Of a stretch of 64,000 nucleotides of DNA, positions 26,148 to 34,930 are shown piece after piece. The notes below the pieces were generated by a model, which searched no databases, was not told the DNA's origin, and was given only the letters and a program-made list of their open reading frames with translations. Position 1 is the stretch's first letter; each line of letters opens with the position of its first letter. The DNA is from Chryseobacterium sp. FH2 (lineage in GTDB: Bacteria > Bacteroidota > Bacteroidia > Flavobacteriales > Weeksellaceae): NCBI RefSeq assembly GCF_001045455.1, contig NZ_LFNE01000001.1:310001-374000 (forward strand), in the 5' to 3' direction. A program made the position numbers and the translations under genes.

Positions 26148-27044
26148 TTACCTGTAATCAATACGATTAGCTTCTGTATCTTCAAGCTGTTTTATAATTG
26201 ATTTAGGAATCTCATCGCTATCAATCGGGAAGCTGATAGAGTCAGTAACAAATGTTTTTCTGTCTGCTTTCTGAAATATTTCGAATAGGGCTATCGGCTC
26301 TTGATTAAAACTGATACATGTACTTATAAAATGCAACTCATGGAGCTTATATTCTGGATTTTTCAACTTTTCCTTGATGTCTTTTATCCTTGAAATAAAA
26401 TGCCTTTGACGGATAAATGTATTACTGTTCATGATGATAAAAACATAATCTGAATATGCAGTTACTTTACCGAAATACTTATGACGGTCACCACCACTTC
26501 TTTCTATTAAATATTCACCTGAAGTTTCCGATTTGTATATTTCCATTGCAGAACGCCAGATTCGGTTGTCTTTGGCTTGCAAAGGATTTTCTGGAAGATT
26601 CCGGTTATACGAATACCAACAGCCTACCAAGCTGTCTAAAAGAAAAGTATTTTGTTTCACATTATTCATATCAATCCTCAAATCATTAAAATTAAATGAT
26701 TCGGTGTTTGAATTGATAAAATCGATATAATTTGAATATCCTAAAACTTTGACAATTATGCTGAGTTTTGCCAAATTGGGTTTGCCTAAAACAGCATTTT
26801 CGTTTTGATAATACTTCTTTAATTTATTGATAATCAAATGTTCATAAAGATAATTTGTGCCCAGTAATCCGGGTTCTTTTTTTATGTTTTTTTCTGAATT
26901 GTCATTAATAATGAGATCATTAAGTTCTGCAACTACGTAAGACCATTCAGTTTTTGATACATCTCCCCAATGATTTTTCTTTAAAAAATGCAGGCTTAAG
27001 AAATTCATCAATTTCTCCAAATGCAGAATATCCTCTTTTTTCAT
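26148..27044 (-). CDS. Unknown cytoplasmic protein
   Basis: A 298-residue protein with no signal or membrane helix. The first 120 residues are helical (ILHLEKLMNFLSLHFLKKN; a conserved-looking GYSNYIDFIN). From about residue 140, after LVGCWYSYNRN, the sequence is beta-rich and could form a small barrel or sensor-like fold (GEYLIERSGGDRHKYFGKV, DYVFIIMNSN). I recognise no family. It stands alone, divergent from the glycine-rich-domain gene. Confidence 0.75.
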   Translation of the reverse strand: MKKEDILHLEKLMNFLSLHFLKKNHWGDVSKTEWSYVVAELNDLIINDNSEKNIKKEPGLLGTNYLYEHLIINKLKKYYQNENAVLGKPNLAKLSIIVKVLGYSNYIDFINSNTESFNFNDLRIDMNNVKQNTFLLDSLVGCWYSYNRNLPENPLQAKDNRIWRSAMEIYKSETSGEYLIERSGGDRHKYFGKVTAYSDYVFIIMNSNTFIRQRHFISRIKDIKEKLKNPEYKLHELHFISTCISFNQEPIALFEIFQKADRKTFVTDSISFPIDSDEIPKSIIKQLEDTEANRIDYR

Positions 27045-27157
27045 GTATTAAATTTTATAAGACCAATATAAGATTATTTTGAAACCAAATAAGATTAGCG
27101 TAAGACTTTTATATTTTAAAATCAAAAGATATTTGGATAGAACTAAAAGATAAAAAA

Positions 27158-27883
27158 ATGGAAACAAAAATGGTATTACAAAATGACTCACTTTGGAATA
27201 GACTTCAGAGTTTTTCATTAGACCGTCCCCATGTAGATTTCCCTTTCTCAAAAAAACTGGCAAAAGAAGAAGGCTGGACGTTGGATTTTACTAAAAAAGC
27301 AATAGAAGAGTATAAAAAATTTGTTTATCTCTGCTGCATTTTACCAAATGGCGCTTCACCAAGCGAAATTGTAGATAAAGTTTGGCATATGCATCTCATT
27401 TATACTCAAAATTACTGGGAAGAGTTTTGTCCGGAGATTTTGCAGAAGAAACTTCATCATCATCCTTCAAAAGGTGGCTTTGCGGAAAAAGAGAAACACA
27501 TATATTGGTTTTCGGAAACCATAAAAAATTATAAAGAAGTTTTTCAGCAGGAGCCTCCAAAAGATATTTGGGAAAACCAGGGTGAAATTCAGTTCAAGAA
27601 ACCAAATTGGTTGAAGAAACTCAGATTAATACTGTTTTTCTCATTGCCTTTACTCCTGGTATCTTGTTTGGGCGAAGTTATTGGATCGATAATGTCAATT
27701 TTTATATCCGTAGTTGTCATTCTTACAATAGGAATTGCAATTTCTTCATTCAAAAATAATGGTAATGATAAAAATAATAACGATGGAAGTGCGGGAGGTT
27801 CAGGTTGCAGCGGAGGAAGTAGTTGTGGAGGAGGAGGCTGCGGTGGAGGATGTGGAGGAGGATGTGGTGGTTGTGGCGGATAA
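27158..27883 (+). CDS. Glycine-rich domain protein with Gly/Cys C-terminal tail
   Basis: This 241-residue protein has an N-terminal helical domain (about 10-130) with EIVDKVWHMHLIYTQNYWEEFC, a His-rich motif typical of the glycine-rich-domain (GRDP/DUF1399-like) family. A linker, two close hydrophobic helices (about 150-195), and a terminal stretch of about 30 residues made almost only of Gly, Cys and Ser follow. Function is unknown. The tail has nine cysteines in GGC spacing and could bind metal or be modified. A small membrane protein follows 18 bases later. Confidence 0.82.
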   Translation: METKMVLQNDSLWNRLQSFSLDRPHVDFPFSKKLAKEEGWTLDFTKKAIEEYKKFVYLCCILPNGASPSEIVDKVWHMHLIYTQNYWEEFCPEILQKKLHHHPSKGGFAEKEKHIYWFSETIKNYKEVFQQEPPKDIWENQGEIQFKKPNWLKKLRLILFFSLPLLLVSCLGEVIGSIMSIFISVVVILTIGIAISSFKNNGNDKNNNDGSAGGSGCSGGSSCGGGGCGGGCGGGCGGCGG

Positions 27884-27901
27884 AATAATAAATAAAAAGC
27901 T

Positions 27902-28246
27902 ATGAAAAAGATAATCATTCACACAGTTCCGTTGATAATAAGCTGGCTTTGGCTTGTTATAAATAAAGAAACCTACAACCCTATTACTTTGAAAGGCCCG
28001 GATTTTCTAAAGTTTTATTTGATTCTTTTATTAGGATTTTACAGTTCTTTTTTTCTTTTGAAAACACTCAGAGAAACTATTTCCAAAACTACATTTTATT
28101 TTATGATTTTAATTTTCTCTTTGGGAATTGTAAAACTGATAAGAGGAATTTTTTTAGGGAAACCGATTGGTTTTTTAGCTATGATTTTGATATTGGAAAG
28201 TATTGTTAACTTGATTATATGTAAATTAAACAACAACATTAAATAA
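27902..28246 (+). CDS. Small multi-pass membrane protein
   Basis: The 114-residue protein has about four hydrophobic helices and a short basic N-terminus. No family is recognised. It sits 18 bases after the Gly/Cys-tail gene and before a terminator, so the two form a likely operon. Confidence 0.7.
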   Translation: MKKIIIHTVPLIISWLWLVINKETYNPITLKGPDFLKFYLILLLGFYSSFFLLKTLRETISKTTFYFMILIFSLGIVKLIRGIFLGKPIGFLAMILILESIVNLIICKLNNNIK

Positions 28247-28267
28247 TTTTTTGAAATAATTTATAAA

Positions 28268-28300
28268 AATAAGCCTGAAATAATCTGTTCCAGGCTTATT
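28268..28300 (+). terminator. Terminator after the small membrane protein gene
   Basis: AATAAGCCTG pairs perfectly with CAGGCTTATT around a 13-base loop, followed by an AT-rich stretch. It lies before the convergent mnmA. Confidence 0.72.
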
Positions 28301-28424
28301 ATAATTTACTTCTTTTCTGTTTTATAATTCTATTTATACATATAGGAAGTAACTGCCGATAGAATAACGCTTCATATCAAATGTGATTTTTCAAGATTTG
28401 TCTTAGGATATTGTTTTTTTATAA

Positions 28425-29612
28425 CTACGCAATTACACCGCTTCCGATAAGCTCATCACCAATGTACCATGAGGCAAATTGTCCTTCTGCAATGGCCGAT
28501 TGTGGTTCTGCAAATTCCATATAAAACGCTTCTTCAAACTGGAAAATAGTTGCGGGTTGTAAATCCTGTCTGTAACGGAATCTAGCCATTACCTCCATAG
28601 ATTCTCCATTTTTTAGTCTTAAATCATCTCTTACCCAATGCACTTCAGCATTGTCTACTTTCAAGGCTTTTTTATGCAATCCTGGAAAACTGTGACCTTC
28701 TCCAACGAAAATAATATTGTTTTCCATATCTCTGGATACGATAAAACAGCTTTCTTTGTGTCCGCCGATTCCTAATCCTTTACTTTGCCCGATTGTGAAA
28801 AATTGAGCTCCCTGGTGTTTCCCGATTACTTTACCATCGGCTTTTTTATAATTGATTTTCTGGCTTAAAAATTCTAATTCATCTTGTTTTGAAGAAAATT
28901 CAGGTGTTCCCAGTGTGAAAAGCGGAGAATTTTTAAAAATTTCCACTATTTCGCCTTCTTTTGGAACCAATTGCTGTTGTAAAAATTGAGGTAAGCTCAC
29001 TTTTCCAATAAAACACAATCCCTGCGAGTCTTTTTTATCAGCCGTCACCAGACCAATTTCCTTTGCGATTTCTCTTACCTGAGGTTTTGTTAGTTCTCCG
29101 ATAGGGAATAATGCCTTAGATAATTGATCCTGGCTCAATTGGCATAGAAAATAGGACTGATCTTTATTATTATCTTTTCCTGCTAAAAGATGATAAATTT
29201 CTTTTCCGTTTTCGTCAATCGTAGAATCTACTCTTGCGTAATGTCCTGTTGCCACTTTATCGGCACCTAAAGACATTGCCGTTTTCATAAAAACATCAAA
29301 TTTTACTTCTCTGTTACACAGTACATCAGGATTCGGGGTTCTTCCTTTCTGATATTCGTCGAACATATAATCGACGATCCTTTCCTTATAAAGCTCGCTC
29401 ATATCGATTACCTGAAACGGAATTCCTAGTTTCTGGGCAACCATCAATGCGTCATTACTGTCCTCAATCCAAGGGCATTCATCTTCTAACGTCACCGAAG
29501 CATCATTCCAATTTCTCATAAATAAAGCCACCACTTCATGCCCTTGCTGCTGCAACAAATATGCTGTAACACTGGAATCTACACCTCCAGATAATCCTAC
29601 AACTACTTTCAT
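28425..29612 (-). CDS. mnmA: tRNA-specific 2-thiouridylase MnmA
   Basis: The 395-residue enzyme begins with the PP-loop GLSGGVDSS. It has the catalytic cysteines in [13 protein letters not shown] and [10 protein letters not shown], and the ATP-pyrophosphatase and C-terminal beta domains expected. MnmA adds sulphur to C2 of U34 in tRNA Lys, Glu and Gln, complementing MnmG, also in this window. It is a single gene with its own promoter element at 29652-29659. Confidence 0.96.
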   Translation of the reverse strand: MKVVVGLSGGVDSSVTAYLLQQQGHEVVALFMRNWNDASVTLEDECPWIEDSNDALMVAQKLGIPFQVIDMSELYKERIVDYMFDEYQKGRTPNPDVLCNREVKFDVFMKTAMSLGADKVATGHYARVDSTIDENGKEIYHLLAGKDNNKDQSYFLCQLSQDQLSKALFPIGELTKPQVREIAKEIGLVTADKKDSQGLCFIGKVSLPQFLQQQLVPKEGEIVEIFKNSPLFTLGTPEFSSKQDELEFLSQKINYKKADGKVIGKHQGAQFFTIGQSKGLGIGGHKESCFIVSRDMENNIIFVGEGHSFPGLHKKALKVDNAEVHWVRDDLRLKNGESMEVMARFRYRQDLQPATIFQFEEAFYMEFAEPQSAIAEGQFASWYIGDELIGSGVIA

Positions 29613-29651
29613 AATAATTCTGATAAAGTTTTTATCTTTATCTTAAGGGTG

Positions 29652-29659
29652 CAAAATTA
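29652..29659 (-). promoter_or_regulatory. Putative -7 promoter element (TAATTTTG) for mnmA
   Basis: On the minus strand the sequence reads TAATTTTG, matching TAnnTTTG, about 40 bases before the mnmA start. Confidence 0.5.
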
Positions 29660-29718
29660 CAATAATCCCTTTCGCAAAAAAAGTTATAATTTTAAACATT
29701 GATAAAAACGATATTAGT

Positions 29719-30246
29719 ATGAAAAAATTTATTATTCCTTTAATGTTAATACTTTCCGGAGCAGTATTCTCGCAGGTTTCAGTAGGTGCAACCCAGCAAA
29801 ATAATAACAAATGGACTTTTGGTGGTGGAATAGGAGTCGGTTTCGGAAGTCAGAGTTCGTTTTATCTTCAGGCTTCTCCCAGAGTCGGGTACAGGCTTAC
29901 AGATGATTTGGAAGCTGGAGTAATTGGAAGTATATCGTGGCAAACATCTGATTATTACAGATCTACTATGTTTGGAGTAGGCCCTTTTGCGAACTATTAT
30001 TTTGCAAGATCATTTTATGTAGGAGCAAACCTTCAGCATTATTTTATCAGTTATAAAGACAAATATTATGATTATAAGGTGAATGAAGAAGAAACCGCTT
30101 TATACCTTGGAGGAGGATATATGCAGAGAATCGGGAATAATTCTTTTATGCAGATTGGGGTGATGTATAATGTGCTTTATAAGGAAAATTCGAGTGTATT
30201 TTCCAGCGGTCTGATTCCTAATATAGGTTTTGTAGTCGGGCTTTAA
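29719..30246 (+). CDS. Small outer-membrane beta-barrel protein
   Basis: The 175-residue protein has a signal peptide ending near AVFSQ. Alternating hydrophobic strands follow, such as FGGGIGVGFGSQSSFYLQASPRV cut into repeated strands, and YLGGGYMQRIG. This is the pattern of eight-stranded OmpX/OmpW-like barrels in Bacteroidota. Specific function is unknown. It is a single gene with a terminator after it. Confidence 0.83.
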   Translation: MKKFIIPLMLILSGAVFSQVSVGATQQNNNKWTFGGGIGVGFGSQSSFYLQASPRVGYRLTDDLEAGVIGSISWQTSDYYRSTMFGVGPFANYYFARSFYVGANLQHYFISYKDKYYDYKVNEEETALYLGGGYMQRIGNNSFMQIGVMYNVLYKENSSVFSSGLIPNIGFVVGL

Positions 30247-30274
30247 ATAAGTTTACTTAATCATTTAAATAGAA

Positions 30275-30299
30275 AATCCCGAAATTTTCTTTCGGGATT
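30275..30299. terminator. Terminator between barrel gene and secreted paralogues
   Basis: AATCCCGAAA pairs perfectly with TTTCGGGATT. It lies between convergent genes and may serve both. Confidence 0.82.
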
Positions 30300-30320
30300 C
30301 TTATTTATAAAACTTAATTC

Positions 30321-30884
30321 TTAATAAAAGATTAACCATTCTCCGCCTCCAAAAGTAAAATAACTCGCGTTAATAATATTGGTATAGGCTGATATATCTA
30401 TAATAGGAGGCTGCCCGCATTGTACATTTCCGATAGGAAAATAGCCGGCTACGTTTGTTCCGGTTATAGGATCTTTTATCCCGAATTTCATGCCCATATT
30501 TTTGGCTGCAAGACTGCTCGCAGGAATTATAGATCCGGGAAGCACATACGGTGATGTATAATTGTTATCAAGAATCCAGGTATCTATCAATGGTTTATCG
30601 GGAAAAGCAGGATTAAAAGTATTCGATTGATTTAAGTCTGCTTCATAATATGCATCCGTAGAGACAAATCCGGGATTTGGAGATTCTTTCAGTAAAGATA
30701 AGCCTGTCATACTGTTCCTTCCATCCCAAATAGGAGAGCAGCCGCCGGAAACATTTGTCTGGTCAGATTTAAATAGGCTAAATTCTACTTGATAAGAAGT
30801 AAAGTTTTGTATGTTTAGATCTGAGCCTTGTGCTGATATACAATAAGATATAATAAAAGCAGTAATTAATAATAACTTCTTCAT
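30321..30884 (-). CDS. Secreted protein, paralogue A
   Basis: The 187-residue protein has a signal peptide ending near CISAQ. The mature part has a beta-rich pattern and a conserved-looking end, IDISAYTNIINASYFTFGGG. It is clearly related to the next upstream gene: both share IQNxT at the start, a GCxP segment, and the SAYxN...YFxFGG ending. Family not recognised. It is 27 bases from its paralogue and probably co-transcribed. Confidence 0.8.
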   Translation of the reverse strand: MKKLLLITAFIISYCISAQGSDLNIQNFTSYQVEFSLFKSDQTNVSGGCSPIWDGRNSMTGLSLLKESPNPGFVSTDAYYEADLNQSNTFNPAFPDKPLIDTWILDNNYTSPYVLPGSIIPASSLAAKNMGMKFGIKDPITGTNVAGYFPIGNVQCGQPPIIDISAYTNIINASYFTFGGGEWLIFY

Positions 30885-30911
30885 TTTTATTCTGACTTGG
30901 ATTAAAAGTTT

Positions 30912-31484
30912 TTAAAAGAATACTGCCCATGTTGCTCCTCCAAAAGAGAAGTATGAACCATTAACAACAGGGTTAGGATAAGCAGATAAATCTGTAGCTA
31001 CAGTAGAGCTTCCACAAGTTTCTCCCATGAAGTAATATCCTCCAATATTTACTCCAGAGGTGTTTGTGATTCCGATTTTCATTCCTGTCCAAGTTGTAAG
31101 GTTGCTGAATGTAGCTATTATCGGAGAGGGGGTATTATTATAAGGAGGATTAAAGTTATTATTGATATTTACCCTTTCTATTAAAGGAGTTGCGGGATAT
31201 GTGGGGTTTGGTGCAAATCCTAAATTAACATTCGATTCATAATTAGCTTCACTGGGAGTGCTTGAATTTACTGCAGGAGCTAACATCATTAAATCATTTT
31301 GAATATTTCTTGCTTCAAGTACAGGTGTACATCCTGTTGCAGGACTACCCATATTAGATTTCCAAATTACGTACCCAACAAAATGTGGGGTATAATTTTG
31401 TATAAAAAGTGAGCCTGCCGGTGGGGTCTGCGCAGAGATATGATAAGAAATAAATATCACTGCAAGTAATAACAACTTTTTCAT
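30912..31484 (-). CDS. Secreted protein, paralogue B
   Basis: The 190-residue protein has a signal peptide ending near HISAQ. It shares with paralogue A the start LFIQNYT, the segment GCTPVLEARN, and the C-terminal DLSAYPNPVVNGSYFSFGG. The pair is a tandem duplication that has diverged. Function is unknown. The lipoprotein gene upstream ends 6 bases before it. Confidence 0.8.
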   Translation of the reverse strand: MKKLLLLAVIFISYHISAQTPPAGSLFIQNYTPHFVGYVIWKSNMGSPATGCTPVLEARNIQNDLMMLAPAVNSSTPSEANYESNVNLGFAPNPTYPATPLIERVNINNNFNPPYNNTPSPIIATFSNLTTWTGMKIGITNTSGVNIGGYYFMGETCGSSTVATDLSAYPNPVVNGSYFSFGGATWAVFF

Positions 31485-31490
31485 AAGGTA

Positions 31491-31874
31491 TTAGTTTTCA
31501 GATTTGAAGTTTTGATTTACCTTTTTGTTGTAGTCACCATAAACCTGAACGGCCCATTTCAAGATTTTCTCTCTGTCGTTATTTGTTTGTCTCTCAATTT
31601 CAGCAAGAGTAACACCTGTAGATGCGATTAATTCTTTTGCTGCCGGAATTAGCATGTCTTTTTTCTCATCACTCAATTCTGCTGAGGTTTTCGGCATTGC
31701 AGGAGCTGGATCTTTAATCATTGCCACTTTTTTGATGGCTCCATTAAATTTAGCAACCGCTTCAGGCTTTGTAGCCTGTGGTGTTACATTTGTTGCAATG
31801 TTGGATTCGTTTGTACAAGAAATAAAAGGTAGTAATGAAATACTAAGAAGTAAAACTGTTTTTTTCATTTTCAT
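31491..31874 (-). CDS. Small lipoprotein heading the paralogue operon
   Basis: The 127-residue protein has a lipoprotein signal with lipobox FISC (Cys about 20). The mature region is helical and Lys/Glu-rich, with ELIASTGVTLAEIERQTNND. No family is recognised. It heads a three-gene unit with the two secreted paralogues, suggesting that all three act together at the cell surface. Confidence 0.78.
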   Translation of the reverse strand: MKMKKTVLLLSISLLPFISCTNESNIATNVTPQATKPEAVAKFNGAIKKVAMIKDPAPAMPKTSAELSDEKKDMLIPAAKELIASTGVTLAEIERQTNNDREKILKWAVQVYGDYNKKVNQNFKSEN

Positions 31875-31969
31875 GATATTGATTATTTTATGTTCAATAA
31901 AGTTAATTATTTTTCTTAATTAATCAATACTAAGTGAAAAAATAAATGAGATATGTTGTGAAAATGAAA

Positions 31970-31998
31970 AAAGCACCGAGAAAAATTCCCGATGCTTT
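31970..31998 (-). terminator. Terminator of clpC (minus strand)
   Basis: On the minus strand AAGCATCGGG pairs with CTCGGTGCTT using two G-U pairs. On the plus strand the same positions would be A-C mismatches, so it should act only for clpC. Confidence 0.75.
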
Positions 31999-32018
31999 AT
32001 TATGATTAAATTATTTAT

Positions 32019-34553
32019 TTATGATTGAGAAGACTTTTCAGCCGACTTTTTGGTTTTTGAAGCTTTACCTGCCAAAGCGTCTTTTGCTTCATTAACATCT
32101 AAAGTAATAGTTTCTCCTTCGTTTAATTGCTTGTTTACCAGCATTTCTGCCAATAAATCTTCAATATATTTCTGGATAGCTCGTTTCAGTGGTCTTGCGC
32201 CGAAATCTTTGTCCCAACCTTTTTCAGAAATAAAGTTTTTCGCTTCTTCAGTTAAATCAACCTTATATCCTAATTTTTCTAACCTTCCGTACAATTTGCT
32301 TAATTCAATATCGATGATTTTCTTAATATCTTCTTTCTCAAGCGAGTTGAAGATTACAATATCATCAATTCTGTTTAAAAATTCAGGAGCAAATGCTTTT
32401 TTAAGGGCATTTTCAATTGTACTTCTGGCTCTGGTATCTGAACCTGTTTTTTTAGCTGAAGTTCCGAATCCTACACCGTCTCCGAAATCTTTAATATCTC
32501 TGGTTCCGATATTTGAAGTAAGGATAATAATTGTATTTCTAAAATCAATTTTCCTACCTAAACTATCCGTAACGTGACCTTCATCTAAAATCTGTAACAG
32601 GATATTGAATACATCCGGGTGAGCTTTTTCAATCTCATCCAAAAGAACCACAGCATAAGGTTTTCTTCTTACAGCTTCAGTCAATTGTCCGCCTTCTTCG
32701 TATCCTACATATCCCGGAGGCGCTCCGACCAATCTTGAAACCGCAAATTTTTCCATGTATTCACTCATATCAATTCTGATTAATGCCTCATCAGAATCAA
32801 ATAATTCTCTTGCCATTACTTTAGCCAGCTCAGTTTTACCAACACCTGTTGTACCAAGGAAGATAAATGTACCGATTGGGCGGTTCGGATCTTTCAGTCC
32901 GGCTCTGTTTCTTTGAATTGCCTTAACAACTTTTTTCACAGCATCTTCCTGGCCGATAACTTTTCCGTTCAGATTATTATCCATTCCGGCTAATTTATCA
33001 AGCTCGTTCTTGCCAACTTTCGTTACAGGAACTCCACTCATCATAGAAACCACTTCCGCTACATTTTCTTCCGTTACGGTTTCTTTTTTCTCTTTTACAT
33101 CTTTGTCCCACTTATCCTGAGCAGCATTCAGCTCCATTTGAAGACGTTCCTCTTCATCTTTAAGCTTTCTTGCCTCAAGATAATCCTGAGCTTTTACGGC
33201 TTTCTGCTTCATTTCTTTGATATCTTCGATTTTCTTTTCAAAATCAATGATTTCAGTAGGAACTTTCATGTTTTTAATATAAACACGGGAACCTGCTTCG
33301 TCCATCGCGTCAATTGCTTTATCCGGTAAGAAACGGTCAGTAATGTATCTTGATGTCAAATTGACACAAGCCAGAATTGCTTCCGGAGTATATACGACAT
33401 TATGATGTTCTTCGTACTTGTCCTTAATTTGATTTAAAATCTGGATGGTTTCATCAATAGAAGTAGGTTCCACCATTACTTTCTGGAATCTCCTTTCTAA
33501 AGCACCGTCTTTCTCAATATATTGACGGTATTCATCCAGGGTTGTTGCCCCGATGCATTGAATTTCGCCTCTTGCCAAAGCCGGTTTGAACATGTTTGAT
33601 GCATCTAGGCTTCCCGTAGAACTTCCTGCACCAACAATAGTGTGCAGCTCATCAATGAATAAAATGACATCTCTGTTTTTTTCCAACTCTGTCATGATAG
33701 CCTTCATTCTTTCCTCAAACTGACCACGGTATTTCGTTCCGGCAACTAAACTTGCCAAATCTAATGTGATAACTCGTTTTCCGAAAAGAACCCTGGAAAC
33801 TTTTTTCTGTTGAATTCTTAAAGCCAAACCTTCTGCGATGGCGGATTTACCAACACCAGGCTCTCCGATAAGCAACGGATTGTTTTTCTTTCTTCTCGAT
33901 AAAATTTGAGAAACTCTCTCAATTTCTTTTTCACGACCGATTACCGGGTCTAATTTCCCATCTCTAGCCAAAGAAGTCAGGTCTCTGCCAAAATTGTCCA
34001 ATGTAGGAGTTTTACTTTTTGCAGAACCTAAATTTCCTGTAGGCTTCCTCATCTGCTCAAATTCCTCTCTTTCATCATCGTCGTCATATGCACTCATTTG
34101 TGGCGCTTGCCCGGAATTTTTAAGCATGGTTTGATACTCTTTTGAAACGCCTTCATAGTCGATATCGTAAGCTCCTAATATACTTGAGGTGGGGTCTTCA
34201 TATTTGTAAAGAATGCCTAAAAGTAAATGAACGGTATTAATCTCATTACTTTTATATTGTCTGCATTCTAACTCCGCACGTTTAATAGCATGATCTGCCA
34301 TCTTGGTGAAAGAAATATTGGTAACCTCCTCAGAAATAGGATTTAGACTTGCTGTATTTAGAGTTTCAATTTTTCTTCTGATTTGTGTTAAATCCGCATT
34401 AAGGTTTTGAAGGATTTCTTTTGCAGAGTTTTCCGTTTTTATAATACCTAAAAGTAGATGTTCTGTATTAAGAAATTCACTTTTCAGCCTTTTAGCTTCG
34501 CTTTTGCTTTGTTTGAACACTTGGCTCAAACCTTGTGAAAACTTATAATCCAT
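32019..34553 (-). CDS. clpC: ATP-dependent Clp protease ATP-binding subunit, ClpC type
   Basis: The protein of about 844 residues begins MDYKFSQGLSQ; an upstream ATG adding MRYI is also possible. It has the double Clp N-domain, the first AAA module with Walker A GEPGVGKS, a short coiled middle with a UVR-like segment, and the second AAA module with GTTGVGKT, ending in a basic Lys/Ser tail. ClpC unfolds substrates for ClpP and works with adaptors in stress and quality control. It is a single-gene unit. ClpV of type VI systems is excluded by the UVR segment and domain order. Confidence 0.95.
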   Translation of the reverse strand: MDYKFSQGLSQVFKQSKSEAKRLKSEFLNTEHLLLGIIKTENSAKEILQNLNADLTQIRRKIETLNTASLNPISEEVTNISFTKMADHAIKRAELECRQYKSNEINTVHLLLGILYKYEDPTSSILGAYDIDYEGVSKEYQTMLKNSGQAPQMSAYDDDDEREEFEQMRKPTGNLGSAKSKTPTLDNFGRDLTSLARDGKLDPVIGREKEIERVSQILSRRKKNNPLLIGEPGVGKSAIAEGLALRIQQKKVSRVLFGKRVITLDLASLVAGTKYRGQFEERMKAIMTELEKNRDVILFIDELHTIVGAGSSTGSLDASNMFKPALARGEIQCIGATTLDEYRQYIEKDGALERRFQKVMVEPTSIDETIQILNQIKDKYEEHHNVVYTPEAILACVNLTSRYITDRFLPDKAIDAMDEAGSRVYIKNMKVPTEIIDFEKKIEDIKEMKQKAVKAQDYLEARKLKDEEERLQMELNAAQDKWDKDVKEKKETVTEENVAEVVSMMSGVPVTKVGKNELDKLAGMDNNLNGKVIGQEDAVKKVVKAIQRNRAGLKDPNRPIGTFIFLGTTGVGKTELAKVMARELFDSDEALIRIDMSEYMEKFAVSRLVGAPPGYVGYEEGGQLTEAVRRKPYAVVLLDEIEKAHPDVFNILLQILDEGHVTDSLGRKIDFRNTIIILTSNIGTRDIKDFGDGVGFGTSAKKTGSDTRARSTIENALKKAFAPEFLNRIDDIVIFNSLEKEDIKKIIDIELSKLYGRLEKLGYKVDLTEEAKNFISEKGWDKDFGARPLKRAIQKYIEDLLAEMLVNKQLNEGETITLDVNEAKDALAGKASKTKKSAEKSSQS

Positions 34554-34705
34554 AATATATCTCATTAGAATAAAAGCAACATTGCCATTTATTCATTATC
34601 TAAATTACAAATATTTTACCAAAAATCAATAAATGACTTTATGGCAGAAAAAATTTTATTATCTTATTGAAAATGATTAAGTTTGTTATCCTCAAAATTT
34701 CTCCC

Positions 34706-34930
34706 ATGAATCCCGAAATTGCTACATATATTGGATATTCCGCTTCACTTTTTATCGTGCTGAGTTTTATTCTTAAAGATGTAAGAAAAATTAGAATTGT
34801 CAACATGATTGGCTGTATCTGTTTTGTTATTTATGGTTTTTTCAGTGGAATGCTTTGGCCGGTAATCATACCAAACGGATTGATTTGCTTTATCCAGATT
34901 TATCATTTGATGAACGGAAAGAAAGAGTAA
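34706..34930 (+). CDS. Three-helix YgjV/SemiSWEET-like membrane protein
   Basis: From the ATG at 34706 the protein has 74 residues and three membrane helices: IGYSASLFIVLSFILKDV, IVNMIGCICFVIYGFF and a third near PVIIPNGLICF. The size and loop motifs are those of YgjV-like or half-SWEET proteins. Transport function is unproven. An upstream ATG at 34667 would add a poorly conserved tail. Its stop codon overlaps the next start, so translation is coupled with the glycosyltransferase. Confidence 0.75.
   Translation: MNPEIATYIGYSASLFIVLSFILKDVRKIRIVNMIGCICFVIYGFFSGMLWPVIIPNGLICFIQIYHLMNGKKE

Noticed and set aside
27589-27918. Minus-strand open frame with a long Pro/His-rich start
   Set aside because: It is the complement of the Gly/Cys tail coding region; the proline run is an artefact of the GGN/TGN codons.
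32050-32577. 175-residue open frame antisense to clpC
   Set aside because: Shadow of the strongly conserved second AAA module; low-complexity Ser/Phe/Leu composition typical of antisense frames in AT-rich DNA.
32019-34553. clpC as a ClpV of a type VI secretion system linked to the PAAR-like cassette
   Set aside because: The protein has the double Clp N-domain and UVR-like middle of ClpC, stands alone 3 kb from the cassette, and other Tss genes are absent.
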